Notes: generated by a model from the letters alone, not told the origin. 53,539 nt of DNA from Caryophanales bacterium (GCA_947459205.1 CANHCR010000015.1:1-53539), one strand, 5' to 3'; shown: positions 8,264 to 17,943, counted from the first letter of the stretch. Translations and numbers: made by a program.

Positions 8264-9017
8264 GTGTTACCACTTCCTTTGCAAGTTCCAAATATACTTC
8301 GGCGCCACGAGATTTAGGATCATACGTAACGATTGATTGACCGTGACTCGGTGCTTCGCTGAGACGCACGTTTCGTGGGATGATACTGTTATATACTTTT
8401 GTTTGAAAATATTTTTTTACTTCTTCAACGACTTGCGTCCCTAGATTCGTGCGCGCATCAAACATCGTCAACAATACACCCTCAATTTTCAGCAGAGAAT
8501 TGAGATGCTTTTGTACTAACCGAATCGTGTTCAACAGTTGAGTTAAACCTTCCAGTGCATAATACTCACATTGAATCGGAATTAAAACAGAATCTGCAGC
8601 AGTTAATGAATTTAATGTAAGAATGCCTAATGAAGGCGGACAATCAATGATGATGTAATCAAATTCCTTCTTTACATGCTGAAGAGCTTGTTTCAGTTTA
8701 TGTTCTCTCGATATTGCTGGCACAAGTTCAATTTCTGCTCCGGCTAATTGAATTGTAGCTGGAATGATTTTTAGATTTGGCAATTTGGTAGAAAGAATAG
8801 CATCTTTAGGGTGAACGTCATTAATTAATACATCATAAATATCATAATGCACATCCGCTTTATTGATACCAATACCACTCGTCGAATTTCCTTGCGGATC
8901 AATATCAACAAGTAACACTTTTTTGCCTATCGCCGCTAAACTGGCGCTTAAATTAACTGATGTTGTCGTTTTTCCTACGCCACCTTTTTGGTTAGCGATT
9001 GCTATCGTTTTATGCAC
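8256..9017 (-). CDS. parA: Chromosome-partitioning ATPase ParA / Soj
   Basis: Walker-type ATPase that works with ParB in origin segregation and regulates DnaA in Bacilli. The deviant Walker A KGGVGKTTT is at about 10-18, Walker A' LLVDIDPQGN at about 33, and Walker B IIIDCPPSLG at about 118. I chose the GTG at 9015-9017 (MHKTIAIANQKGG, 253 aa, the length of Soj) because GAGGTG lies 6 bp upstream; longer starts would add an unusual N-terminus. The gene runs into parB with an 8-bp overlap. Confidence 0.97.
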   Translation of the reverse strand: MHKTIAIANQKGGVGKTTTSVNLSASLAAIGKKVLLVDIDPQGNSTSGIGINKADVHYDIYDVLINDVHPKDAILSTKLPNLKIIPATIQLAGAEIELVPAISREHKLKQALQHVKKEFDYIIIDCPPSLGILTLNSLTAADSVLIPIQCEYYALEGLTQLLNTIRLVQKHLNSLLKIEGVLLTMFDARTNLGTQVVEEVKKYFQTKVYNSIIPRNVRLSEAPSHGQSIVTYDPKSRGAEVYLELAKEVVTHE

Positions 9018-9107
9018 TTCATCCACCTCGATTTTCGTCAAAAAAAGCGGCATCTGCCGCACTTGAAACATAAGAATATTTTAATATAAAATTTACGTTT
9101 TGACTAC

Positions 9108-9926
9108 TTATTTTACTTTCGGAATTTTAATGTTTATTTCGATGAAATCATCATGATCGTGTTCGTCAGATGTTGCTTTGATTCCGCTGTTATTGATCAT
9201 TGCAACGGCTTGTCTGACTGTATTTAAGGCGAGACGAATGTCTTTTGTGTAAGAAATTCTTCTCCCCTTTTTTATATTGTTTTCTTCGAGTAAAAATTTG
9301 ATTTTCGTATCGAGTTGTTTCACACTTAGATCTCGATCAATGACATCGTTAAGCAATTTAAGTTGTTGTGCACGTTCAGTAATTTTCAATAGCGAACGTC
9401 CATGCCGCTCACTAATTTTGCGCTCGAACAAGGCTTCTTTCACTTCATCAGAAAGTTGAAGCAAGCGTAGTTTATTCGCAATCGCAGACTGGCTTACACC
9501 AATTTGTTGTGCCAATTGCTCCTGAGTAATTGATTGAAGCAAAATCAATTGTTGATAAGCGGTGGCTTCTTCGATAACTGTGAGTTCTTCGCGTTGTAAA
9601 TTTTCGATTAGCGCGATTGTAGCCGTTTCGTCATCACTTAACGATTTAACAATAACGGGCACTGTTGCTAATCCCAACTTCAACGCAGCACGCCAACGTC
9701 GTTCACCAGCAACAATTTCATACTTATCGCCAATTTGTCTCACTACAATCGGCTGAATTAACCCGTGATTTTTGATGCTGACAGCCAGTTCCTCTATCTT
9801 TTGTTCATCAAAATGAGTGCGCGGTTGAAAAGGATTCGCTATCAATTGTTCCGTTTTCAAGTCTGTAAGTTGAAATACTGATGGTTTATCTTGTAACCCA
9901 AATAATTTTGAAAAATGTTCAATCAT
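9108..9926 (-). CDS. noc: Nucleoid occlusion protein Noc (ParB family)
   Basis: Paralogue of Spo0J that binds its own DNA sites and blocks FtsZ assembly over the nucleoid. 272 aa. It begins with the amphipathic helix MIEHFSKLFGL (membrane-targeting in Noc). The CTPase/HTH core follows (VAGERRWRAALKLGL, ALIENLQREELTVIEEA), and then the C-terminal domain. Noc rather than a second Spo0J because it has the MxxxFSRFFGL-like N-terminus, no LGRGL motif, and sits next to rsmG. I chose the ATG at 9924-9926, with AGGTGG 8 bp upstream. Confidence 0.94.
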   Translation of the reverse strand: MIEHFSKLFGLQDKPSVFQLTDLKTEQLIANPFQPRTHFDEQKIEELAVSIKNHGLIQPIVVRQIGDKYEIVAGERRWRAALKLGLATVPVIVKSLSDDETATIALIENLQREELTVIEEATAYQQLILLQSITQEQLAQQIGVSQSAIANKLRLLQLSDEVKEALFERKISERHGRSLLKITERAQQLKLLNDVIDRDLSVKQLDTKIKFLLEENNIKKGRRISYTKDIRLALNTVRQAVAMINNSGIKATSDEHDHDDFIEINIKIPKVK

Positions 9927-9950
9927 GATGCATGCCACCTATATATTTAT

Positions 9951-9966
9951 TGTTCCACGTGAAACA
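9951..9966. promoter_or_regulatory. parS centromere site (between noc and rsmG)
   Basis: A second perfect TGTTCCACGTGAAACA palindrome lies in the 43-bp gap between the rsmG stop and the noc start. Two exact sites within 2.2 kb mark this arm as the segregation locus. Confidence 0.95.
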
Positions 9967-9969
9967 TTT

Positions 9970-10692
9970 TTAAATTAACGGTTGTTTGATTGGGGTCCCA
10001 GCTTTTCTGGGATACATTTTTGGCGTTGAAGCTGTTTTTCGTATCAATATGTTAGCACGCAAAGCGTTTTCTTCAGGCAAACGAAATACTTGTGTATGCT
10101 CAATGACACCATTTAGACGATTAAGACTTAGTTGTGCCTCTGCTATCTCATTCTGATAGTCAGAACCCTTCATCGCCAAGAAAATACCGTCTCTCATGGT
10201 AAAGGGCAAGCAAAATTCATTTAAGACCGGAAGTCTAGCGACTGCTCTTGCTGTAACTAGTTCAAATGAATCTCTATATTGAGGGACTCTAGCAATATCT
10301 TCTGCTCTACCATGTATGCAAGTAACTTCTGTTAACGATAGTTTACTGACCAAATTTTCGAGGAAGTTAATACGTTTTTTTAACGAGTCAATAATCGTTA
10401 CCCTTAAATGTGGAAACATAATTTTTAATGGTATGCTAGGAAATCCTGCGCCTGAGCCGATATCAGCAATATTGTTAATCGTAGAAATATCGATGTTCGT
10501 TACTGGAGTTAGTGAATCATAAAAGTGTTTGATATAGACATCAGATTCATTGGTGATTGCCGTCAAATTCATATGTTGATTCCACTCAACCAATGTACGA
10601 AAGTATAGATCAAATTTTTGCAACTGAAGATCTTCGATTTCTACACCCAATTGCGTTACTTGCGTCCGAAATAAATGTATCGCTTCGTTCAT
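9970..10692 (-). CDS. rsmG: 16S rRNA (guanine527-N7)-methyltransferase
   Basis: SAM-dependent methyltransferase for G527 of 16S rRNA; loss gives low-level streptomycin resistance in other bacteria. 240 aa. The glycine-rich SAM motif IADIGSGAGFPSIPLKI is at about 74, with SLKKRINFL at about 103 and TARAVARLPVL at about 150, the standard GidB pattern. It follows mnmG by 2 bp and precedes noc, the conserved order. The C-terminal tail (PRKAGTPIKQPLI) is normal for the family. Confidence 0.96.
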   Translation of the reverse strand: MNEAIHLFRTQVTQLGVEIEDLQLQKFDLYFRTLVEWNQHMNLTAITNESDVYIKHFYDSLTPVTNIDISTINNIADIGSGAGFPSIPLKIMFPHLRVTIIDSLKKRINFLENLVSKLSLTEVTCIHGRAEDIARVPQYRDSFELVTARAVARLPVLNEFCLPFTMRDGIFLAMKGSDYQNEIAEAQLSLNRLNGVIEHTQVFRLPEENALRANILIRKTASTPKMYPRKAGTPIKQPLI

Positions 10693-10694
10693 AA

Positions 10695-12599
10695 TTAAGA
10701 GTTTGCAGCTGCATGCCGTGCAGCCGTCACTTGATTATAGTGTTCGATATAGACAAGCAGTATAGAGATATCAGAAGGAGTTACCCCAGGTATTCGTGAC
10801 GCCTGACCTATAGAAAGAGGCATGATCTGTGATAGTTTTTGTTTCGCTTCCGTGGCAATTCCATGTATTTCATTGTAATTAATATCTACTGGAATTTTCT
10901 TATTTTCCATTTTTTTCATTCGATCTACTAACTGAAGTTGTTTTTCGATATATCCACTATACTTCACTTGAATTTCCACTTGTTCCTTCACTTCATCAGA
11001 AAGCAAGACTGGCGAAGCGGCCATACGTTCAATATGTTGGTAACTGATTTCCGGTCTTCTCAACAGAGAAAGCAAATCAACCGCGTTATTTAGTAACACC
11101 GAGCCTGCTTCCTCCAATATATGTTGGACGTGTGGTTCAGGTCTTACTTTTGTAGTGCGCAAACGAACTTGTTCATTCTCAACGAGTTGTTTTTTCTCCT
11201 CAAAGGCTGCGTATCGATTGTTACTAATCAAACCGACTGTATGACCAATTGGTGTCAATCGCAAGTCAGCGTTATCGTGACGTAAAAGCAAACGATATTC
11301 TGCACGCGATGTTAACAAGCGGTAAGGCTCTGATGTACCTTTTGTCACCAAATCATCGATTAATACACCAATATATCCTTGATCGCGGTCCAAAACAAGC
11401 GGTTCTTTGCCCAACACTTTAAGTGCGGCGTTAATGCCAGCCATAACCCCTTGTCCAGCAGCTTCCTCGTATCCTGAAGTTCCATTGATTTGACCAGCTG
11501 TAAATAAACCAGGGAGTCTTTTGGTCTCTAATGTAGGTCGAAGTTGCGTAGGTACGATAGCATCATATTCGATCGCATATCCTGCACGCATCATTTCGAC
11601 TTGTTCCATTCCCGGTATAGAACGCAAAATATTCAGTTGAACCTCTTCAGGCATGCTGGTTGAAAGTCCTTGCACATAATATTCAAGGGTATTGCGACCT
11701 TCTGGTTCAAGAAATATTTGGTGTTTAGGCTTGTCTGCGAAACGAACAATTTTATCCTCGATTGACGGGCAATAGCGCGGTCCCGTACCCTCAATAGCCC
11801 CTGAAAACATTGGTGCTCTGTGGAGGTTGCCATTTATAATTTCATGAGTAACTTCAGAAGTATATGTCAACCAACAAGGAATTTGATTTGGCACTTCTTC
11901 GTTTGTCTCATATGAGAAAAATTTCGGATTGTCGTCGCCTGGTTGGATATCCATTTTATTAAAATCGATTGTGTCGCGATGCACACGCGGTGGTGTACCC
12001 GTTTTGAAACGCACTAAATCAAAACCGAGTTCCTTCAGATGTTCGGCCAATTTGATGGATGTTTGTTGATTATTCGGACCGCTCTCATAAATCAGTTCTC
12101 CCAGTATAATTTTACCACGCAAGTATGTACCGGTCGTTAGAACAACCGCTTTTGCTCGGTATTCAGCACCTGTTTTCACACGCACGCCAACACATTGATC
12201 ATTTTCAATAATGAGTTCCTCAACCATGCCTTGACGAAGTGACAAATTTGGTGTTTGTTCCAATGTTTTTTTCATTTCATGTTGGTACAGAAACTTATCC
12301 GCCTGAGCACGAAGCGCATGCACAGCAGGTCCTTTACCAGTGTTCAACATTCTCATTTGGATATATGTTTTATCGATATTTCGTCCCATTTCTCCACCAA
12401 GGGCATCAATTTCACGAACGACATGTCCCTTGGCAGGACCGCCAATCGACGGATTACAGGGCATAAACGCGACCATATCAAGATTGATGGTTAAGCATAG
12501 CGTCGTGCATCCCATACGTGCTGATGCGAGGGCTGCTTCAACGCCTGCGTGACCTGCACCTACAACGATAACATCAAATTGTCCGGCCATATACGTCAT
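10695..12599 (-). CDS. mnmG: tRNA uridine-5-carboxymethylaminomethyl modification enzyme MnmG (GidA)
   Basis: FAD protein that with MnmE makes cmnm5U at wobble U34 of several tRNAs, in the cytosol. 634 aa. The N-terminal dinucleotide fold is [16 protein letters not shown]; the family signature [12 protein letters not shown] is at about 274 and [16 protein letters not shown] at about 370. A helical C-terminal MnmE-binding domain ends in the [12 protein letters not shown] region. AGGAGG lies about 11 bp before the ATG at 12599; an in-frame ATG three codons further in is also possible. It lies 17 bp after mnmE in the same operon. Confidence 0.97.
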   Translation of the reverse strand: MTYMAGQFDVIVVGAGHAGVEAALASARMGCTTLCLTINLDMVAFMPCNPSIGGPAKGHVVREIDALGGEMGRNIDKTYIQMRMLNTGKGPAVHALRAQADKFLYQHEMKKTLEQTPNLSLRQGMVEELIIENDQCVGVRVKTGAEYRAKAVVLTTGTYLRGKIILGELIYESGPNNQQTSIKLAEHLKELGFDLVRFKTGTPPRVHRDTIDFNKMDIQPGDDNPKFFSYETNEEVPNQIPCWLTYTSEVTHEIINGNLHRAPMFSGAIEGTGPRYCPSIEDKIVRFADKPKHQIFLEPEGRNTLEYYVQGLSTSMPEEVQLNILRSIPGMEQVEMMRAGYAIEYDAIVPTQLRPTLETKRLPGLFTAGQINGTSGYEEAAGQGVMAGINAALKVLGKEPLVLDRDQGYIGVLIDDLVTKGTSEPYRLLTSRAEYRLLLRHDNADLRLTPIGHTVGLISNNRYAAFEEKKQLVENEQVRLRTTKVRPEPHVQHILEEAGSVLLNNAVDLLSLLRRPEISYQHIERMAASPVLLSDEVKEQVEIQVKYSGYIEKQLQLVDRMKKMENKKIPVDINYNEIHGIATEAKQKLSQIMPLSIGQASRIPGVTPSDISILLVYIEHYNQVTAARHAAANS

Positions 12600-12616
12600 G
12601 ATTTACTGCTACCTCC

Positions 12617-13990
12617 TTACTTACCTAAACAAAACTGAGAGAATATCTGGTCTAATAGGGATTCACCCACTGATTCACCAATAATGAGACCAAGTAATTC
12701 CCAAGCATTACGGATATCTAGTTGAATGATATCAATCGGCATGCCTACTTCTGTTGCTTCGATTGCATCATTCAAAGCTTGTATTGATTGTTCGAGCAAA
12801 TGAATATGGCGAACGTTACTGACATATGTCAAATCATCAGCTTCGATCGAGCCTTCAAAAAACAAGTCGGCAATTGCCTGTTCAAGTTCGTGAAAACCTA
12901 TATTACCTTTTACTGATAATAACACAATTTGCTGTTGATTGCTAAGCACACTTTGAAGTTTTACTAGATCAATGTTTGTTTGTAAATCCGTTTTATTCAC
13001 GCAAATGATAACTGGTTTTTGATTCGCACTAGCCAATAACTCGAGTTCTTCTTGTATGAGTTCTTGGTTATTGTTCAAAACAAATAAAATTAAATCGGCT
13101 GCTTCAATGGCTTCACGTGATTTTTCGACACCAATTTGTTCAACCAAGTCTGTTGTCTCACGAATGCCCGCGGTGTCTAACAACTTTAATGGTATACCAT
13201 TGAGTACAATGTATTCTTCGATGATATCACGTGTTGTCCCAGGAATATCCGTGACAATCGCGCGATTTTCTTTGACTAGCGCATTTAACAATGATGATTT
13301 GCCGACGTTAGGTCTTCCAACAATAGCTGTTACGATTCCTTCACGCAACATTTTCCCTCGGCTTGCATCTCTTATTAAATGAGAAATATGTTCCGCCACT
13401 CCACCACATTGTTCACATATGTGACGGTTCGTTAAATCAGGCGTATCATGTTCCGGATAATCAATGTTAACTTCAAGATGTGCGATCAGTTGTAATAACT
13501 GATTTCGTATATTTCGAATTTGATCAGACAAAACACCCGTAGATTGGCGCATCGCAATTTTGAATGCTCGATCCGATTTTGCACGGATAAGATCAATCAC
13601 TGCTTCCGCTTGGCTCAAATCAATTCTGCCATTTAAGAATGCACGCTTTGTAAATTCTCCAGGTTCCGCCAATCGGACGCCACGTGCCAACAATAGTTTG
13701 AGTATATTCTGCGCCGCCACTGTTCCGCCATGACAATTAATTTCTACAATATTTTCACGGGTAAACGTACGTGGTGCTCTCATTACAGAGATTAACACTT
13801 CCTCCACCACCACACCGCCATCAACAATGTGCCCATAATGAATAGTGTGTGATTGAGCTAAAGAAAGTGGAGTAGTAGAACGGAATAAAGGTTCTACAAA
13901 AGAAATTGATTCGTTACCACTGACTCGGATTATAGCAATACTTCCTTCTCCGGATGCTGTAGCAATTGCTGCAATCGTATCCGTCAACAT
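12617..13990 (-). CDS. mnmE: tRNA modification GTPase MnmE (TrmE)
   Basis: Partner of MnmG in wobble-U34 modification. 457 aa. An N-terminal folate-binding domain (about 1-118) and a helical domain flank the G domain at about 217-375, with G1 GRPNVGKSSLLN, G3 DTAGIRET and G4 NKTD. The C-terminus ends FCLGK, the family C-x-GK motif that carries the active cysteine. I chose the ATG at 13988-13990 (MLTDTIAAIAT) because GAGGTG lies 6 bp upstream; the GTG three codons earlier is part of that site. It is followed by mnmG. Confidence 0.97.
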   Translation of the reverse strand: MLTDTIAAIATASGEGSIAIIRVSGNESISFVEPLFRSTTPLSLAQSHTIHYGHIVDGGVVVEEVLISVMRAPRTFTRENIVEINCHGGTVAAQNILKLLLARGVRLAEPGEFTKRAFLNGRIDLSQAEAVIDLIRAKSDRAFKIAMRQSTGVLSDQIRNIRNQLLQLIAHLEVNIDYPEHDTPDLTNRHICEQCGGVAEHISHLIRDASRGKMLREGIVTAIVGRPNVGKSSLLNALVKENRAIVTDIPGTTRDIIEEYIVLNGIPLKLLDTAGIRETTDLVEQIGVEKSREAIEAADLILFVLNNNQELIQEELELLASANQKPVIICVNKTDLQTNIDLVKLQSVLSNQQQIVLLSVKGNIGFHELEQAIADLFFEGSIEADDLTYVSNVRHIHLLEQSIQALNDAIEATEVGMPIDIIQLDIRNAWELLGLIIGESVGESLLDQIFSQFCLGK

Positions 13991-14018
13991 TGATGTCACC
14001 TCACATGGTGTTTGTCAT

Positions 14019-14057
14019 TAAAAAAGCAATGGCTCCGATAATGAAGTCATTGCTTTT
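14019..14057 (-). terminator. Terminator between jag and mnmE
   Basis: Inverted repeat AAAAGCAATG / CATTGCTTTT with a 16-nt loop and a T-run on the minus strand, directly after the jag stop. It should end or attenuate the rpmH-rnpA-yidC-jag unit before mnmE. Confidence 0.75.
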
Positions 14058-14063
14058 AATAAA

Positions 14064-14681
14064 TCACTTTAAACTAATAATCACATAACGCTTAGGGTCT
14101 TCACCCTCACTCGTGGTTTTCACTTTTGGATGATCCTGCAAATGCATGTGAATGATTTTTCTTTCTAATGAAGTCATCGGTTCAAGTGTGACCGATTTTT
14201 TTGTTTTGATAACCTGTAACGCGATTCGCGATGAAAGTTGTTGTAATGTCTTCTTTCTGCGACTTCGAAAGTTCTCTGCGTCTAGAGTAAATCGTTCGGG
14301 TTTATCAGTGTAACGATTTGCAACAATGTTCAATAAATATTGAAGAGCATCTAATGTCGCACCGCGTCTACCAATCAAAATACCGAGGTCATTACCAACG
14401 ATATTCAATGTGATACCATCTTCTCCATCCGCTCGTTCCACATCGTACTCTGATCCAAGAGCCTGAAACACATTTTGTAAAAATTCATTGGCTTCCATTA
14501 CGGGATCGTCGATGATTGAAATCTCAACCTTAGCATCTTTACTTCCAATGCCAAACAAAATACCCTTTTTTTCTTCCTCGATAATTTCCACTTTCACACG
14601 ATTCAAACTAGTTTTTAGTTGTTTCAAACCCTCTTGAATCGCTTCTTCTGTTGTTTTTCCGGTGAATAAACCTTTTCTCAT
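14064..14681 (-). CDS. jag: RNA-binding protein Jag (KhpB/EloR-like)
   Basis: Cytosolic RNA-binding protein encoded beside yidC and linked to cell elongation in Firmicutes. 205 aa. An N-terminal Jag-N domain (about 1-52) is followed by a KH domain with the GRRGATLDALQYLLN loop (about 125-140). An R3H domain with the RRKKTLQQLSSRIA and MTSLERKIIHMHLQ segments comes last (about 150-205). Strong purine-rich site AGGAGG before ATG. Same order as in B. subtilis (spoIIIJ-jag). Confidence 0.95.
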   Translation of the reverse strand: MRKGLFTGKTTEEAIQEGLKQLKTSLNRVKVEIIEEEKKGILFGIGSKDAKVEISIIDDPVMEANEFLQNVFQALGSEYDVERADGEDGITLNIVGNDLGILIGRRGATLDALQYLLNIVANRYTDKPERFTLDAENFRSRRKKTLQQLSSRIALQVIKTKKSVTLEPMTSLERKIIHMHLQDHPKVKTTSEGEDPKRYVIISLK

Positions 14682-14717
14682 CTTCCATTCCTCCTATCGA
14701 AGCAAATGGTTATCCAA

Positions 14718-15539
14718 TTATTTCTTTCTACGTTTCTTCTTTGCCTTATCACGAGTAGTAGTGACCGTTGCAGTAACTACATTTGCATCAAGCGCAGATT
14801 TCGGCTCGCGATATATGAAGTACGTTTGAATGATTGAAAAAATGTTGCTGTATAACCAATATAACGGGAGTGCAGCTGGTAATTGATATGAGATGAAGAA
14901 AATCATAACGGGAAACAGAAAATACATGATTTTCATTTGTGGCGGGGCTGCATCATTTTTTGTCATCATCATCGGAATGACAGTTGTAAGAGCCGCTAAA
15001 ATCGGCAAAATAAACGTTGAATCTGCAGCACCAAGTTCAAACCACAAGAACGTCTCACCAGGTATCCCTTTGTCAGGATTTCCAACAACTTCAACCGTAT
15101 TGATGGCATAAAAGAGAGCAAAGAGAATCGGCATTTGTACCAATAGAGGTAAACAACCTGCTGCCGGATTGACTCCCTGTTCTTGCATCAACTTCATCAT
15201 TTGAAGTTGTAACTCTTTGGGGTCATCTCTATACTTCTCCCGCAATTCTTTCATTTGCGGTTGTATTTTTTGCATCCCTTTCATGCTTTTATATTGCTTA
15301 ATGGCAAGTGGTAAAACCATCACTCGAACGATGATTGTAATACCGAGAATAGCTAGTGCATACTGATTCCAAAGTAACTCATGAAGCCAAGAAAGTAACA
15401 AAGCGAGAGGGTAAACAAAATAGGAAAAAAAGAAATTTCCATCTTTCAGTTCAGGTATTGTCAGCGGATCATAGACACAGCCAGACAACAGCAATACCGC
15501 TGAAATCAGGAGTAATACTAGTAGTATTCTACGCTTCAA
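14718..15539 (-). CDS. yidC: Membrane protein insertase YidC / SpoIIIJ type
   Basis: Inserts and folds membrane proteins, alone or with Sec. 273 aa. It has a lipoprotein signal with the lipobox LLLSGC (Cys21), so the mature protein is lipid-anchored outside. Five membrane segments follow, with the conserved hydrophilic-groove arginine in TIIVRVMVLPLAI (about 72) and a basic cytosolic tail (RDKAKKKRRKK) that binds ribosomes. It starts at a TTG (15537-15539) with AGGAGG 9 bp upstream; no ATG fits as well. It follows rnpA by 43 bp. Confidence 0.96.
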   Translation of the reverse strand: MKRRILLVLLLISAVLLLSGCVYDPLTIPELKDGNFFFSYFVYPLALLLSWLHELLWNQYALAILGITIIVRVMVLPLAIKQYKSMKGMQKIQPQMKELREKYRDDPKELQLQMMKLMQEQGVNPAAGCLPLLVQMPILFALFYAINTVEVVGNPDKGIPGETFLWFELGAADSTFILPILAALTTVIPMMMTKNDAAPPQMKIMYFLFPVMIFFISYQLPAALPLYWLYSNIFSIIQTYFIYREPKSALDANVVTATVTTTRDKAKKKRRKK

Positions 15540-15582
15540 GTTAAAGTTCCTCCTATAAGTTCGCTATCCTGAAAATACTATA

Positions 15583-15945
15583 TCACAATTTATCTTTTTT
15601 TTGAAATGACGATACAAAACCAGCTTTTCGATACAAGTGCATAATACTTTTTTGCAAGTCGTTATAGTTCATATCAACAGCAGGTTTTCTTATGATAATT
15701 ACAATATCCACCGGAACGTTCAGTAAGTCAGCATTTAAACGAACAATTTCTTTTACAATTCGCCGCATACGATTTCGAACAACAGCGTTGCCAATTTTCT
15801 TACTGGCAGAGATGCCTAATCGAAAATGTGTTGCGCGTTTTACCTCCAACCAATATAAAACAAATTGAAAGTTGGCAACTGATTTCCCGTGTCGGTACAC
15901 TTTGGCATAGTCCTGCTTGCTTTTTATGCGATATTCCTTTTGCAT
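15583..15945 (-). CDS. rnpA: Ribonuclease P protein component
   Basis: Protein subunit of RNase P, which trims the 5' leaders of pre-tRNAs with the M1-type RNA. 120 aa, basic. The family signature RNRMRRIVKEIVRL is at about 58-71, preceded by LGISASKKIGNAV, and the N-terminus is YRIKSKQDYAKVYRHGKS. It lies between rpmH and yidC as in nearly all bacteria. A terminator-like hairpin lies between rpmH and rnpA, so it may be expressed by read-through. Confidence 0.96.
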   Translation of the reverse strand: MQKEYRIKSKQDYAKVYRHGKSVANFQFVLYWLEVKRATHFRLGISASKKIGNAVVRNRMRRIVKEIVRLNADLLNVPVDIVIIIRKPAVDMNYNDLQKSIMHLYRKAGFVSSFQKKDKL

Positions 15946-15972
15946 GGATCATCTCTCCAAGTTATAAACGCT

Positions 15973-16000
15973 AAAAAAAGACCACTCGAAGTGGTCTTTT
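15973..16000 (-). terminator. Terminator or attenuator after rpmH
   Basis: A 10-bp perfect stem (AAAAGACCAC at 15976-15985 with GTGGTCTTTT at 15991-16000) is followed by a seven-T run on the minus strand. It overlaps the rpmH stop codon. It would allow more L34 than RnpA to be made from one promoter. Confidence 0.8.
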
Positions 16001-16133
16001 ATGCGCTCAAAACTTTTCTGCCTTTTTGTCGACGTGCGCGCAACACTTTTCTACCGTTCTTCGTACTCATTCTCGCACGAAAGCCATGAACTTTCTTGCG
16101 CTTGTTTACATTCGGTTTAAATGTCGGTCTCAC
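15999..16133 (-). CDS. rpmH: 50S ribosomal protein L34
   Basis: 44-aa, very basic large-subunit protein. Translated from 16133 down it reads [20 protein letters not shown] at the N-terminus and ends KGRKVLSA, the L34 pattern. It starts at GTG (16131-16133) with AGGAGGTG 5 bp upstream. First gene of the left arm, next to oriC, with its own promoter at 16185-16213. Confidence 0.97.
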   Translation of the reverse strand: MRPTFKPNVNKRKKVHGFRARMSTKNGRKVLRARRQKGRKVLSA

Positions 16134-16184
16134 AATGACACCTCCTGGAATTTCTCGAGTTCTTCATTTAACTCATACCCGACA

Positions 16185-16213
16185 ATTAAATCATATCTGT
16201 GGATGAAAGTCAA
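16185..16213 (-). promoter_or_regulatory. rpmH promoter
   Basis: On the minus strand TTGACT (16208-16213) and TTTAAT (16185-16190) have a 17-bp spacer containing a DnaA-box-like TCATCCACA. It lies about 50 bp ahead of the rpmH GTG, so rpmH transcription could respond to DnaA. Confidence 0.65.
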
Positions 16214-16467
16214 ATCATTCATTACGTCGAAAAACATGTCGAAAAATGTTATCCACAAGGTTATCCACAATTTCACAGGCTGTTTATAACTCTATCCACA
16301 ATTCACATTTTTCTGTGGATAACTAAAAAAATCATTGAAATATATGGCTTTGTTTGCTATAGTTATACCACATTCGTTGTGGATAACTCAAAATGATGTG
16401 AAAGTTATCCACAGGTTGTTTATAACTTTGTTAACAGTTTCCACAGGCTAATTGAAATTGTGGATAA
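16198..16467. other. oriC: oriC, first DnaA-box cluster (upstream of dnaA)
   Basis: The gap between rpmH and dnaA holds at least six perfect TTATCCACA boxes or their complement: 16249-16257, 16261-16269, 16314-16322, 16378-16386, 16405-16413 and 16459-16467. Near-matches lie at 16198-16206 (TGTGGATGA) and 16292-16300. Orientation switches from forward to reverse across the cluster. This corresponds to the incAB part of the bipartite B. subtilis origin and should also give DnaA autoregulation of its own gene. Confidence 0.95.
16335..16363 (+). promoter_or_regulatory. dnaA promoter
   Basis: TTGAAA (16335-16340) and TATAGT (16358-16363) have a 17-bp spacer, inside the DnaA-box cluster. DnaA boxes lie just upstream (16314) and downstream (16378), a layout suited to autorepression. 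Confidence 0.65.
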
Positions 16468-16497
16468 CTCGTTGAATTTTTGGGGAGCGTATGGTTT

Positions 16498-17832
16498 ATG
16501 GAAATAAATGGTGTGGAATTATGGCAACAAGTACTAGGATCGCTCGAAAAAAAAATTAGTAAACCTAGTTTTGAAACGTGGTTGAAATCGACCAAAATTC
16601 AATCTTTTACACAAAACAGTTTATCCATTTTAACGCCTAGCAAATTTGCAAAGGATTGGTTGCAAGATCGCTACTCTTCGCTCATACATAAAACGATTTT
16701 CGAATTGATCGAAAGAAATTTAGATTTGATATTCATTGACGAAGGTGAATTTTTAATCGCTGCTGAAGATGGTAAGGAAGTTGAAATGACCGAAGAAAAA
16801 CGGTACAACAACTTCAATAAAAAACACACTTTTGAAAGTTTCGTTGTTGGCCAGGCTAATCGCTTCGCACATGCTGCTGCCTTTGCAGTTGCTGAATCAC
16901 CGGCACGCTCGTACAACCCGCTTTTTATTTATGGTGGCGTCGGTTTAGGTAAAACACATCTGCTTCATGCGATCGGCAATTATGTCAACGAACACCATCC
17001 ACACCTTAAGGCAATGTATGTTTCTTCAGAAACATTTATGCTTGAATTTATCCATGCGATTCGCGACAAACGGAGTGAGAGTTTCCGTAACAAATATCGC
17101 AACATCGATATTCTTATGATCGATGATATTCAATTTATTGGTGGAAAAGAACAGACTCAAGAAGAATTTTTCCACACCTTTAATGCACTTCACGAACAAC
17201 GCAAGCAAATTGTGATCACAAGCGACAAGTTACCGCGCGAAATTCCTACCCTAGAAGATCGTCTACGTTCTCGTTTTGAATGGGGTTTGATCACAGATGT
17301 CCAGTTGCCAGATTTGGAAACACGGACAGCCATATTATTTAAGAAAGCAAAAGCAGAGAAAATGGATATCCCAAGTGCAGTGTTTGATTATATCGCCACC
17401 AATATTCGTACGAATATCCGTGAATTAGAAGGAGCATTTACAAGAGTAATTGCCTTTTCTTCATTAGAGAACGAAGACATCAGTTTGCATTTGGCAGAAC
17501 GAGCCTTAAAAGAATATATTTCTGAGCAAAATTCTGATAAAATATCAGTGGAGCGAATCTTATCAAAAGTCGGCGAATATTACGGAGTCGAGGTCAATGA
17601 TTTTCGTTCGAATAAAAGAACAAAAGCCATTGTTTTTCCGCGTCAAGTCGCCATGTATTTGTCACGAGAGTTAACCGATTTATCTTTACCCAAGATCGGA
17701 TCTGGATTTGGCGGTCGTGATCATTCAACTGTTTTGTATGCTCATGATAAAATATCGACACAAATGGAAGAAGACCTTGATCTTAAAAAAGAGATTTTGT
17801 CTTTGGCCGATCGAATTAAAAACTTCTCGTAA
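16498..17832 (+). CDS. dnaA: Chromosomal replication initiator DnaA
   Basis: AAA+ initiator that binds DnaA boxes and opens oriC. 444 aa. Domain I (about 1-85) binds partners and domain II is a short linker. Domain III has Walker A GGVGLGKTHLLHA (about 145) and Walker B ILMIDDIQFIGG (about 207). Domain IV ends with the box-binding signature GGRDHSTVLYA (about 403). I chose the ATG at 16498 (MEINGVELW) with GGGGAG 10 bp upstream; the TTG at 16480 would place the ribosome site inside the gene. DnaA boxes flank it on both sides. Confidence 0.98.
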   Translation: MEINGVELWQQVLGSLEKKISKPSFETWLKSTKIQSFTQNSLSILTPSKFAKDWLQDRYSSLIHKTIFELIERNLDLIFIDEGEFLIAAEDGKEVEMTEEKRYNNFNKKHTFESFVVGQANRFAHAAAFAVAESPARSYNPLFIYGGVGLGKTHLLHAIGNYVNEHHPHLKAMYVSSETFMLEFIHAIRDKRSESFRNKYRNIDILMIDDIQFIGGKEQTQEEFFHTFNALHEQRKQIVITSDKLPREIPTLEDRLRSRFEWGLITDVQLPDLETRTAILFKKAKAEKMDIPSAVFDYIATNIRTNIRELEGAFTRVIAFSSLENEDISLHLAERALKEYISEQNSDKISVERILSKVGEYYGVEVNDFRSNKRTKAIVFPRQVAMYLSRELTDLSLPKIGSGFGGRDHSTVLYAHDKISTQMEEDLDLKKEILSLADRIKNFS

Positions 17833-17836
17833 TTCG

Positions 17837-17943
17837 TTATCCACAAATCAAGGAAAGTTATCCACAGCTTATCCACAGACTTATTCACAGGAAAAACCCT
17901 TGATTTTATTGATTTCAACAGACTTATCCACAGTTTCCACAGG
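17837..17943. other. oriC: oriC, second DnaA-box cluster (dnaA-dnaN gap)
   Basis: Four perfect TTATCCACA boxes (17837-17845, 17858-17866, 17869-17877, 17924-17932) lie in one direction. TTATTCACA (17881-17889) and TTTCCACAG (about 17935-17943) are near-matches. This is the incC-like half next to the unwinding element. All point toward dnaN. Confidence 0.95.
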
